Assembly (NCBI GenBank): GCA_023142175.1
Contig: JAGLJX010000078.1
Location: forward strand, 1 to 12,203
Direction of reading: 5' to 3'
Length of the DNA: 12,203 bases
DNA from: Emcibacter sp.
GTDB lineage: Bacteria; Pseudomonadota; Alphaproteobacteria; Sphingomonadales; Emcibacteraceae
This document shows positions 1-7,118 of the stretch, in pieces; the first letter of the stretch is position 1; each line of letters begins with the position of its first letter. Under the pieces are notes generated by a model. That model did no database searches. It worked only from the letters and a program-made list of their open reading frames with translations, and had not been told where the DNA came from. Made by a program: the position numbers and the translations under genes.

Positions 1-997
1 GGGTCAGGCGCAGACATTTCAGGCTTTGCCATAATCTAATTTCTCTGATTTCCGGAACGTGCGGCGCGGTTTCATGACATTCCTGCAAACGGTAATTGGG
101 TATCACTCCACATATATGATGAAGATGATGGAAGCCAATGTTTCCGGAAAACCATTGCAGTATTTTGGGCAGTACAAAATAAGTGCTGCCGAGCACAGCG
201 GCTTTGTTAATGCTCCAATCCTTTGCGTGTTCCCAGAAAGTATTCTCAAATTGATGCTGGATAAAAAACATCCAGCCGCCAATCCATGCCGAAACACATA
301 TTATAGGAAGATAAACCGTAAGAAAAAATTCCGCCCCAATGAAATAAACAAGAGTGCCATAGAAAATGAAAAGAGCCAGGTTCAATCCTAATATGCTTTT
401 CCATATTTTTCTGAAAGGGGATGGCTGACCCACTGGAAATCTCTGCAGTATAAGGATCATCATAGGCGCACCAATCAGCAGCAGCAGTATCGGGTGACGG
501 TATATACGGTAAGAAAGTCGTTTAAACCATGTGCGGGCGAGATATTCCTTCACCGTTAGGGTGTCAATATCACCGATTCCTCTTTTAGTTAAATTGCCGG
601 AAGTTGCATGATGCGTATTATGCGATTCCCGCCAATAGCCATAGGGCGTAAAGGTGAAAATGCTTAGAGCCCGACCAACCCTGTCATTCCATTTTCGGGT
701 TTTGAAAAAGGATTGATGTCCACAATCATGCTGAAAAATAAACAACCTGACCACCAGCCCACCTGTGGGAATGATAAGCAAGGCGGCTAGCCAGAAATGA
801 TTTTCAAGGGTTGCAATAATGATCCATAGACTGGCCACTAATAACAATAAAGTGGAAGTAAGCTGAAAAAGGCTTCGCCCCAGAATAGCCCCTTTAAACT
901 TTTGGCAATGTCGGGCTAACTGTTTTAATCGTTCATCAAGACTATCGGTTTTATTAATTTCAATGGGCCTATTCAAAATTCTACCTTTTAACGTCAT
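1..997 (-). CDS. Membrane fatty acid desaturase (acyl-lipid, DesA/omega-6-like), 3' end beyond the left edge
   Basis: My own minus-strand translation reads open from the ATG at 997 to the window edge, giving 332 residues with no stop. Three histidine boxes of the membrane desaturase family are intact: HDCGH at residues 90-94, HNTHH at 126-130 and HHLHH at 290-294. By family knowledge these bind a di-iron centre that uses O2 to put a cis double bond into a membrane acyl chain. Hydrophobic stretches lie at about 44-63, 68-88, 168-185, 204-223 and 225-247, fitting a multi-pass inner-membrane enzyme with its His boxes on the cytoplasmic face. The start is supported by an in-frame TAA four codons before the last upstream codons, with no other ATG between; the ribosome site is weak (TTAAGA). 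The gene is divergent from the phosphatase-like gene. The double-bond position and substrate cannot be read from sequence; a related hydroxylase or ketolase is less likely given the box spacing. Confidence 0.9.
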   Translation of the reverse strand, partial: MTLKGRILNRPIEINKTDSLDERLKQLARHCQKFKGAILGRSLFQLTSTLLLLVASLWIIIATLENHFWLAALLIIPTGGLVVRLFIFQHDCGHQSFFKTRKWNDRVGRALSIFTFTPYGYWRESHNTHHATSGNLTKRGIGDIDTLTVKEYLARTWFKRLSYRIYRHPILLLLIGAPMMILILQRFPVGQPSPFRKIWKSILGLNLALFIFYGTLVYFIGAEFFLTVYLPIICVSAWIGGWMFFIQHQFENTFWEHAKDWSINKAAVLGSTYFVLPKILQWFSGNIGFHHLHHICGVIPNYRLQECHETAPHVPEIREIRLWQSLKCLRLT

Positions 998-1090
998 TCT
1001 TAAGCAGCCTATAAATTACACCAATTTTTCATGCTGTCAAACTTCCCTTTAAGGCGTTATTATGCCTATGTTCGATAACAAGGAATTACC
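998..1090. promoter_or_regulatory. Divergent promoter region between desaturase and phosphatase-like genes
   Basis: This 93-base AT-rich gap must hold the start signals of both flanking genes. On the minus strand there is a perfect TTGACA at 1040-1035, but the hexamers at the right distance (TAATTT or AATTTA) match the -10 consensus poorly. On the plus strand TATTAT at 1058-1063 could be a -10 without a convincing -35. A clear ribosome site, AAGGA at 1080-1084, lies 6 bases before the plus-strand ATG. The assignment of individual promoter boxes is a guess. Confidence 0.4.
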
Positions 1091-1633
1091 ATGATAAAAA
1101 AAATACTTCTCTCATTGTCTCTCATTTCAGGAATGATTCTATCTGCCAGCGCATATGAAAACACCTTTGATCTGAAAAAAGAACCCGTGATTGGCACCCT
1201 TGCGGGGGTAACGTCGCTGAATAACTGGTTGTATATGGCCGGACAACCGGATCAGGCAACCATAAAGGAACTGAAATCCAAAGGCTTTGATGTTGTGATC
1301 AATATTCGCGGGCCGCATGAGATGAATTTTGATGAAAAAAGTCTGGTTGAGGCCAATGACATGGCCTATTTCAATGTGCCGCTCCTGAAAGACGGCGAAA
1401 TGCAGGAACAGGCTGTGGTGGATATTCTTGCCGCGGTTATGGCAAATAGAAATAAAAAAATTCTATTCCATTGTTCCAGCGGCAACCGGATTGCGGCATG
1501 GTTTGCTGCCCATATGATCCGGGATCATGGATATGAAACAGAAGCCGCCATCACGCTCGCCAAACAAGCGGGCATGACAAAAGCCGGAACAGAACGAATG
1601 TTGCGAAACTATCTGGCAAAAATTGCCCGATAA
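1091..1633 (+). CDS. Exported protein tyrosine phosphatase-like protein (DSP/DUF442-like fold)
   Basis: The 180-residue product begins with a signal peptide (MIKK, a hydrophobic stretch to about residue 18, cleavage near SASA-Y at 21/22), so it should be periplasmic. The core resembles the beta-lactamase-hydrolase-like / fused DSP-PTPase family: LYMAGQPD at 47-54 is the usual start of the domain, VVINIRGPHE at 68-77 is the second strand and loop, and HCSSGNR at 127-133 is the phosphate loop. Cys128 would be the nucleophile and Arg133 the phosphate-binding residue; the C-x4-R spacing is that of this subfamily rather than the C-x5-R of classical phosphatases. Asp101 is a possible general acid. 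The start codon has a good AAGGA site 6 bases upstream. It is a single gene, divergent from the desaturase and convergent with the lipoprotein gene 15 bases away. The substrate is unknown, and a catalytically weak or non-phosphatase role (for example sulfur chemistry) is possible. Confidence 0.8.
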   Translation: MIKKILLSLSLISGMILSASAYENTFDLKKEPVIGTLAGVTSLNNWLYMAGQPDQATIKELKSKGFDVVINIRGPHEMNFDEKSLVEANDMAYFNVPLLKDGEMQEQAVVDILAAVMANRNKKILFHCSSGNRIAAWFAAHMIRDHGYETEAAITLAKQAGMTKAGTERMLRNYLAKIAR

Positions 1634-1648
1634 TCAGATTTAAACTGA

Positions 1649-2104
1649 TCAGTTGCCTTGTGGTTTTTCGTCACAATTTGAAACGCAGTAAGTATGTGAT
1701 TGCACCTGACCCCCGCAATTCTGGTAACAGGCCCGATAGTTGGCTTCACAGGTGGGATCATGTGACCCCTCGTTAATATGGTTGCAGTTATATTTTCGAT
1801 AAAAGTCATAATAACTTTTTTCTGCTACTTCGCCTTTATGTTCCATGACGTGAAGATAGTCTTCATATCTCATCTCTGCTTGGATTTTTTCTTCCTGCAG
1901 ACACATCTGTTTTTGCTGAATACGCACCTGTTGCCCTGTGCGTTCACAATAAGTCTTGCTGTCGAGGCATTTATTTACGCACATCCTGCCTTGTGGACTT
2001 TCGGGTGGTGAGAATTCGTGAACGGTTCTATATTGCGGCCCGAAACAACCGGAAAGACTTAAAACCACAAACCCTGCTATCATTGAAATAGAAAAAAATC
2101 TCAT
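1649..2104 (-). CDS. Cysteine-rich lipoprotein of unknown function
   Basis: I do not recognise this 151-residue protein. Its N terminus is a lipoprotein signal: MRFF, a hydrophobic stretch, then the lipobox LSGC with Cys20 as the lipidated residue. Position +2 is Phe, not Asp, so by the enterobacterial rule it would go to the outer membrane. Ten further cysteines follow at 42, 46, 53, 68, 107, 119, 126, 130, 140 and 144. The first group reads C-x3-C-x6-C and a later one reads C-x6-C-x3-C, a near mirror, with a charged, Gln/Glu-rich, probably helical stretch (about 57-105) between them. This would suit a disulfide-pinned helical hairpin in the periplasm; metal or haem binding is less likely because no CxxC or CxxCH is present. 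AAGGTG lies 5 bases before the ATG. The gene sits 91 bases downstream of fdsA on the same strand, so read-through is possible, but no functional link is shown. Confidence 0.8.
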   Translation of the reverse strand: MRFFSISMIAGFVVLSLSGCFGPQYRTVHEFSPPESPQGRMCVNKCLDSKTYCERTGQQVRIQQKQMCLQEEKIQAEMRYEDYLHVMEHKGEVAEKSYYDFYRKYNCNHINEGSHDPTCEANYRACYQNCGGQVQSHTYCVSNCDEKPQGN

Positions 2105-2195
2105 ATTACACCTTAAATCTTACCCGAAATATTCAGGCACTATAGCGACCGTTCCCTAAACATAAGATGAACAGAGACTTTTATTTCTGAAAAAT

Positions 2196-5000
2196 TCATT
2201 CCGCGATATGTCGGGTATTCTGGGAGAAAGGCTCAAATTCCTCCTGCCAGTCGGACTGGTGATTTGTTAAGCGTACCTGCACGGCGGTTACTTTATATTC
2301 AGGACAGCTGGTCGCCCAGTCTGCATTATCTGTGGTCACCACATTGGCACCGGATTCCGGCATATGGAAGGTGGTATAAATCACCCCCGGCTGCATCCGG
2401 TCCGATATCTTGGCCCGCAGTGTCGTATCGCCCATGCGGCTCTGGATATTGATCCAGTCACCGTCCCGAATATTGCGTTCTTCCGCATCGGTATGATGAA
2501 TTTCCAGAATATCCTGATCATGCCAGACGTTATTGTCGGTCCGCCGCGTCTGGGCGCCCACATTATACTGGCTGAGTATTCGTCCCGTGGTTAGTATTAA
2601 TGGAAAACGCCGCGTGACTTTTTCCGTAGTGGCCACAAATTCTGTGATGATAAAATTGCCCTTGCCGCGCACGAAGCTGCCAACATGCATGAGCGGCGTG
2701 CCGTCCGGCGCAGCATCATTACACGGCCATTGTATACTGCCATTTTTGCGTATTTTGTCAAAGCTGATGCCTTTAAATGTTGGGGTTAGGTGCGCAATCT
2801 CATCCATGATTTCAGAGGAACTGTCATAGGACATATCATATCCCATGGCCCGCGACAGACGACAGGTTATCTCCCATTCATCCAGTCCCGCCAGTGGCTT
2901 CACCGCCTTATTGACCATGCTGATGCGCCGTTCCGCATTGGTGAAAGTGCCATCTTTTTCCAGAAAGCTGGTGCCGGGAAAAAACACATGGGCGAAGCGG
3001 GCGGTCTCATTAAGGAATAAATCCTGCACGATCAGACAGTCCAGATTTTTCAGTGCCGCTTCCACATGGTGGGTATTGGGGTCGCTCTGGGCCACATCCT
3101 CGCCCTGAATATACATACCCCGATAGTCACCCGCCACCGCCGCATTAAACATGGCCGGAATCCGATAGCCCGCTTCGCTGTTCAGTTTGACACCCCAGTC
3201 TTTCTCAAATATGCCGCGAACCTCGTCATCCTCAACCGACCGATAGCCGGGAAGCTCATGGGGGAAAGACCCCATATCACATGAGCCCTGCACATTATTC
3301 TGACCCCTGAGCGGGTTCACACCGACACCGGAAAAACCGATATTGCCGGTCAGCATGGCGAGGTTTGCCAAGGCCATCACCGCCGTTGACCCTTGGGAAT
3401 GTTCGGTAATGCCCAGACCATAAAAAATCGCGCCATTACCCGCCGTGGCATAAAGACGGGCCGCTGCCCGCAGATCTGCCGCCGGAACCGCGCAATATTG
3501 CTCGATGGCTTCCGGTGAATTTTTGGGGTCAAGAATAAAGTCCCGCCAGTCGCCGTAGGCCTGATCATCGCATCGCTCTTTCACATAGCCCGTATCTTCC
3601 AGCCCTTCGTCCACAATCACATGGGCCAGCGCATTGATCACCGCCACATTATTTCCCGGCAGTAGCGGCAGATGATAGTCGGCCTTAACATGAGGGGTCT
3701 TGACCAGATCAATGGCGCGGGGATCAATAACAATCAGCTGCGCGCCCTGCCGCAGGCGGCTTTTCATGCGACTGGCAAAAACCGGATGAGCGTCAGTGGG
3801 ATTAGCGCCAATCACCAGGATCACATCCGCATCCATAACGCTGTCAAATGTCTGGGTTCCCGCAGAGGTTCCCAAGGTTTGATTGAGGCCATATCCGGTC
3901 GGGCTATGGCAGACCCGCGCACAGGTATCCACATTGTTATTACCAAAAGCTGTGCGGATCATTTTCTGAACCACAAAAACTTCCTCGTTGGTACAGCGCG
4001 AAGAGGTAATGCCGCCAATGGATTTTGACCCGTATTTCTTCTGAATGGCTTTCAGGCGATCGGCGGCAAAATCAATGGCCTTATCCCAACTGACCTCTTT
4101 CCATGGATCGGTGATATTTTCCCGTATCATGGGTTTTAATATGCGGTCTTCATGGAAGGCATATTCCCATGCAAAACGACCCTTGACGCAACTATGACCA
4201 TGATTGGCCATGCCGTCTTTCCACGGGGTCATGCGGATGACTTCGCCGTCTTTCAGCTCTGCCTTAAAACCACAGCCAACGCCGCAATAGGCACAGGTGG
4301 TCAGCACACTATGATCGGGCGCACCCTTATCAATGACATTTTTTTCCAGCAGGCTGTCGGTGGGGCAGGCATCAACACAGGCACCGCAGGATACACAATC
4401 GCTGCTCAGGAAATCCTGATCCACACCTGCCATAATTTTGCTGTCAAAACCACGGCCTTCCACGGTTAAGGCAAATGTTCCCTGCACTTCCTCGCAAGCC
4501 CGCACACAACGGGAACAGAGAATACATTTGGACGGATCAAAGCTAAAGTACGGATTACTGTCATCTATGATCGACTTCAGATGGTTATGACCCGCTGTGC
4601 CATAACGGCTTTCCGTCATGCCGAGTAATTTCGCCAGATCATGCAGCGGCAGGTCATCGCCATTTGGGTGATCGGACAGATATAAATCCATCACCCCACG
4701 CCGGAGTTTGGTTAACCGATCAGACTGAGTGGTGACATTCATATCCGCTTCCGCTGGCGTGGTGCAGGAGGCCGGTGTGCCACGCCGCCCGTCAATCTCC
4801 ACCAGACAAAGGCGGCAGGAACCAAAGCTTTCCAGACAATCCGTGGCACAAAGGCTGGGGATATCGGTATCCACCATTGCGGCGGCCCGCATGACGCTGG
4901 TGCCTTCCGCAACCGTAACCGGCTTGCCGTCTATTGTCAGGGTAACGGTGGTATCCGCTTTAACTTCCGGAGTCCCAAAATCTTTTTCAATGATCATCAT
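2196..5000 (-). CDS. fdsA: NAD-dependent formate dehydrogenase, alpha (catalytic molybdenum/tungsten) subunit
   Basis: This 934-residue subunit oxidises formate to CO2 at a bis-MGD Mo (or W) site and passes electrons by Fe-S clusters to FdsB; it is cytoplasmic. Order of domains: an N-terminal [2Fe-2S] ferredoxin domain with Cys51, 62, 65 and 79; a NuoG-like segment at about 95-135; two [4Fe-4S] motifs, Cys159/162/165/169 and Cys202/205/208/212; the proximal [4Fe-4S] motif Cys236/239/243/271; then the molybdopterin domain. The metal ligand is Cys364 in VCHSPTGYG, read from a TGC codon, so this is the cysteine and not the selenocysteine form, with His365 beside it. The C-terminal MGD-binding domain (about 800-910) is complete. 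Length is near the family norm (about 930-985). Odd: at 111-127 the NuoG-type H-x3-C-x2-C-x5-C site reads HPNGDDLPLHDLAKLLG and has no cysteine. The ATG directly abuts the fdsB TGA; Met2 is an equally possible start. Confidence 0.95.
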   Translation of the reverse strand: MMIIEKDFGTPEVKADTTVTLTIDGKPVTVAEGTSVMRAAAMVDTDIPSLCATDCLESFGSCRLCLVEIDGRRGTPASCTTPAEADMNVTTQSDRLTKLRRGVMDLYLSDHPNGDDLPLHDLAKLLGMTESRYGTAGHNHLKSIIDDSNPYFSFDPSKCILCSRCVRACEEVQGTFALTVEGRGFDSKIMAGVDQDFLSSDCVSCGACVDACPTDSLLEKNVIDKGAPDHSVLTTCAYCGVGCGFKAELKDGEVIRMTPWKDGMANHGHSCVKGRFAWEYAFHEDRILKPMIRENITDPWKEVSWDKAIDFAADRLKAIQKKYGSKSIGGITSSRCTNEEVFVVQKMIRTAFGNNNVDTCARVCHSPTGYGLNQTLGTSAGTQTFDSVMDADVILVIGANPTDAHPVFASRMKSRLRQGAQLIVIDPRAIDLVKTPHVKADYHLPLLPGNNVAVINALAHVIVDEGLEDTGYVKERCDDQAYGDWRDFILDPKNSPEAIEQYCAVPAADLRAAARLYATAGNGAIFYGLGITEHSQGSTAVMALANLAMLTGNIGFSGVGVNPLRGQNNVQGSCDMGSFPHELPGYRSVEDDEVRGIFEKDWGVKLNSEAGYRIPAMFNAAVAGDYRGMYIQGEDVAQSDPNTHHVEAALKNLDCLIVQDLFLNETARFAHVFFPGTSFLEKDGTFTNAERRISMVNKAVKPLAGLDEWEITCRLSRAMGYDMSYDSSSEIMDEIAHLTPTFKGISFDKIRKNGSIQWPCNDAAPDGTPLMHVGSFVRGKGNFIITEFVATTEKVTRRFPLILTTGRILSQYNVGAQTRRTDNNVWHDQDILEIHHTDAEERNIRDGDWINIQSRMGDTTLRAKISDRMQPGVIYTTFHMPESGANVVTTDNADWATSCPEYKVTAVQVRLTNHQSDWQEEFEPFSQNTRHIAE

Positions 5001-6557
5001 TCATTCCGTCTTAAAATCTTGGGGCCAATACTTCAGGGCGCTGAGCACCGGGATTGGCGTCATACCACCCATGGCACATAATGACCCCCCGTCCAGCACA
5101 TCACATAAATCCCGGACCAGTTCCAGATTATGCTCCACATTCTCACCGGCCTGAACCTTTGCCATCAGTTCCGATCCGCGTACGGAGCCGATGCGACAGG
5201 GGGTGCATTTGCCGCAGCTTTCCACAGCGCAGAAATCAAAGGCAAATTTCGCCTGTGCCGCCATATCTGCCCCCGCGTCAAAAACCACAATACCACCGTG
5301 ACCCAGCACCGCTCCCACATCTGAAAAAGCCTCATAATCCATAGGCAGATCAAGATCGCTCTGCGCTATATACGCACCGAGAGGGCCGCCAACCTGAACG
5401 GCTTTTAGGGCCGTATTGGTAATAGTGCCGCCGCCGTATTCTTCGATTAATTGGCGCAGGCTGATACCAAAGGCCTTTTCCACCAAGCCGCCACGGGCAA
5501 TATTCCCCGCTAGTTGGAAGGCTATTGTACCACGGGAACGGCCCATACCAAAGTCCTGATAAAACGCCGCGCCTTTAGCCATGATGATCGGCACAGATGC
5601 CAGCGACAAAACATTATTGACCACAGTCGGTTGACCAAAAAGGCCCTGAATAGCGGGCAGGGGCGGTTTTGCACGAACCATGCCGCGCTTGCCCTCAAGG
5701 CTGTCCAACATGGCGGTTTCCTCGCCGCAGACGTAAGACCCCGCCCCCATACGAAGCTCAATATCAAATGCCTTGCCCGACCCTTTAATGTCCTGACCTA
5801 TCCAGCCCTCAGCGCGGGCGTTGATCAGGGCTTCACCGAGTATCTCTTTGCATAGCGGATATTCCGAGCGCAGATAGATAAAACCTTTGGTCGCGCCAAC
5901 GGCAAGTCCGGCAATGATCATGCCTTCAATCAGCGCGTAAGGATCACCTTCCATGAGGATACGGTCGGCGAAAGTTCCGCTGTCGCCCTCATCAGCATTG
6001 CAACAGATATATTTCTGCTCGCTTGTTTTTGAATTATTTGGTGCATGAAGCACCGTATTCCATTTTATGCCGGTGGGAAATGCCGCGCCACCGCGCCCGC
6101 GCAACCCGCTGTCAGTGACTTGGGTCACGATCTGCTGTGCGGTCATGTCGAGCGCTTTTTCCAAGCCCAAAAAGCCGCCATTTTCCCGATAGTCATCCAG
6201 TGACAGGGCATCAATCAGGCCGCAACGGGCAAAGGTCAGACGGTCCTGAGTTTTGAGATAGGGGATTTCTTCGGTTAGCCCCTGACATAAATCATGGTCA
6301 CCGCCCTTAAGAAAATCAGCCTCGAATAATCCGGCCACATCATCCGGCGTCACATTACCGTAAGCGATGCGGCCTTTGTCTGTTACCACCTCCACCAAAG
6401 GCTCAAGCCAGCTCATGCCCCATGAGCCGTTACGAATGATCTCCACATCACGGTGCCGCTTTGCCGCTTCTTCGAGCAGGGCAAGAACAAGCTCATCGGC
6501 CCCCAGTGACAGGGCCGTGGTTTCCAGCGGCACATATAGGGTTACCAGATCGCTCAT
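5001..6557 (-). CDS. fdsB: NAD-dependent formate dehydrogenase, beta (FMN/NAD-binding) subunit
   Basis: This 518-residue diaphorase subunit takes electrons from FdsA and reduces NAD+ at FMN. Residues about 1-110 form the N-terminal thioredoxin-like extension seen in FdsB/HoxF-type proteins, here without cluster cysteines (only Cys91 and Cys112). A NuoF-like core follows: the Gly-rich FMN/NAD loop GLRGRGGAAFPTG at 151-163, the NAD-binding CNADEGDSGTF at 186-196, the FMN segment GAGSYVCGEETA at 271-282, then an SLBB-like domain at about 345-395. The [4Fe-4S] site is complete: Cys448, Cys451 and Cys454 in SCGKCTPCR plus Cys494 in SLCAMGG. Length matches FdsB, which is longer than plain NuoF (about 430-450); the extension and the neighbouring FdsA exclude a Complex I locus. 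Its ATG overlaps the fdsG stop as ATGA, and its stop abuts fdsA, so translation is probably coupled. Confidence 0.95.
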   Translation of the reverse strand: MSDLVTLYVPLETTALSLGADELVLALLEEAAKRHRDVEIIRNGSWGMSWLEPLVEVVTDKGRIAYGNVTPDDVAGLFEADFLKGGDHDLCQGLTEEIPYLKTQDRLTFARCGLIDALSLDDYRENGGFLGLEKALDMTAQQIVTQVTDSGLRGRGGAAFPTGIKWNTVLHAPNNSKTSEQKYICCNADEGDSGTFADRILMEGDPYALIEGMIIAGLAVGATKGFIYLRSEYPLCKEILGEALINARAEGWIGQDIKGSGKAFDIELRMGAGSYVCGEETAMLDSLEGKRGMVRAKPPLPAIQGLFGQPTVVNNVLSLASVPIIMAKGAAFYQDFGMGRSRGTIAFQLAGNIARGGLVEKAFGISLRQLIEEYGGGTITNTALKAVQVGGPLGAYIAQSDLDLPMDYEAFSDVGAVLGHGGIVVFDAGADMAAQAKFAFDFCAVESCGKCTPCRIGSVRGSELMAKVQAGENVEHNLELVRDLCDVLDGGSLCAMGGMTPIPVLSALKYWPQDFKTE

Positions 6558-7045
6558 AACCCTGCCCCCTTCAACAAACTGTCAAAACCCGCCTTGGTCA
6601 CACGACCATGAGGCTTGCCATCCATGGTGATATTGGGCGATACCGCGCAATTGCCCAGACAATAAACCGCTTCCAGTGTGAAATTTCCGTCATGGGTTGT
6701 CTCGCCCAGCTTGATGCCGAGCATCTCCTGTGCGTGGGTAGTTAAAGATCTGCTACCCATCGCCTGACAGGATTCTGCCTGACAGATTTGAATGATATGG
6801 TGGCCCGCAGGCTCAGACCTAAAATCATGGTAAAAGCTTTTGACGCCGTAAACTTCAGCCCGCGACAGGTTAAACGCCGCAGCAAGAAGGTCATAACTTT
6901 CCGCAGGGATATAGCCAAAGGCATATTGCAATCCGTGCAGGGCCTCCATCAGGCCACCCTTCAGTGAGGCGAAACTGCCGATCACTTGTATGGCTTCGCT
7001 TTCATCCCATCTGGCTTTTTCAAGGTGGGTTTTATCCTGTGACAC
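6554..7045 (-). CDS. fdsG: NAD-dependent formate dehydrogenase, gamma (NuoE-like [2Fe-2S]) subunit
   Basis: This 163-residue protein has the NuoE fold: an N-terminal helical bundle (about 10-75) and a thioredoxin-like [2Fe-2S] domain with Cys88, Cys93, Cys129 and Cys133 (C-x4-C-x35-C-x3-C). It binds FdsB near the FMN. It is the first gene of the fdsGBA operon, the gene order of known NAD-linked formate dehydrogenases. The start is a GTG at 7045: an in-frame TAA lies two codons upstream, and GAAGGA ends 6 bases before the GTG. The out-of-frame ATG at 7047 is not used. fdsC (FdhD-like sulfurtransferase) and fdsD (delta subunit), usual partners at the end of such operons, do not follow fdsA in this window. 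Confidence 0.93.
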   Translation of the reverse strand: MSQDKTHLEKARWDESEAIQVIGSFASLKGGLMEALHGLQYAFGYIPAESYDLLAAAFNLSRAEVYGVKSFYHDFRSEPAGHHIIQICQAESCQAMGSRSLTTHAQEMLGIKLGETTHDGNFTLEAVYCLGNCAVSPNITMDGKPHGRVTKAGFDSLLKGAGL

Positions 7046-7051
7046 ATATTA

Positions 7052-7057
7052 TCCTTC
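7052..7057 (-). promoter_or_regulatory. Ribosome binding site of fdsG, fixing the GTG start
   Basis: GAAGGA on the minus strand, 6 bases before the GTG at 7045. With the in-frame TAA at 7051-7049 it leaves GTG as the only sensible start for fdsG. Confidence 0.75.
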
Positions 7058-7070
7058 GTATAACTTACAC

Positions 7071-7086
7071 TGCTATACTAATGCCA
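7071..7086 (-). promoter_or_regulatory. Candidate sigma-54 (-24/-12) promoter of the fds operon
   Basis: The minus strand reads TGGCATTAGTATAGCA. This has the defining GG-N10-GC of sigma-54 promoters and matches the consensus TGGCAC-N5-TTGCA in the TGGCA and T-GCA parts, with mismatches in the middle. It would start transcription about 16-18 bases before the fdsG GTG. A sigma-70 reading is also possible: TTGTAT, 17 bases, TAGTAT, both weak. Transcription through from actP cannot be excluded, because the gap is only 73 bases and has no clear terminator. Confidence 0.35.
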
Positions 7087-7118
7087 CGCCTTGCCGCATA
7101 CAATAATTAATGTTTGCC

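Noticed and set aside
59..391. Plus-strand open frame of 110 codons
   Set aside because: It is antisense to the desaturase, whose three histidine boxes are intact; the frame has no recognisable domain or ribosome site.
1633..1654. Short palindromes between the convergent genes (ATCAG/CTGAT and AACTGATCAGTT), a possible bidirectional terminator
   Set aside because: The stems are only 4-5 bases, AT-rich and without an adjacent T run, so I could not support a terminator; the sequence also overlaps the lipoprotein stop codon.
3672..4469. Plus-strand open frames of 105-118 codons inside the fdsA region
   Set aside because: They lie opposite the well-supported molybdopterin and Fe-S domains of FdsA and encode no recognisable protein.
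4729..5855. Plus-strand open frames across the fdsA/fdsB junction and within fdsB
   Set aside because: They are shadows of the real minus-strand genes, with low-complexity Arg/Ser/Pro-rich translations typical of antisense frames.
2196..7045. Possible NADH dehydrogenase (Complex I nuoEFG) locus
   Set aside because: The VCHSPTGYG active-site motif and full MGD-binding domain in the large subunit, the long FdsB-type beta subunit and the absence of other nuo genes identify a formate dehydrogenase.
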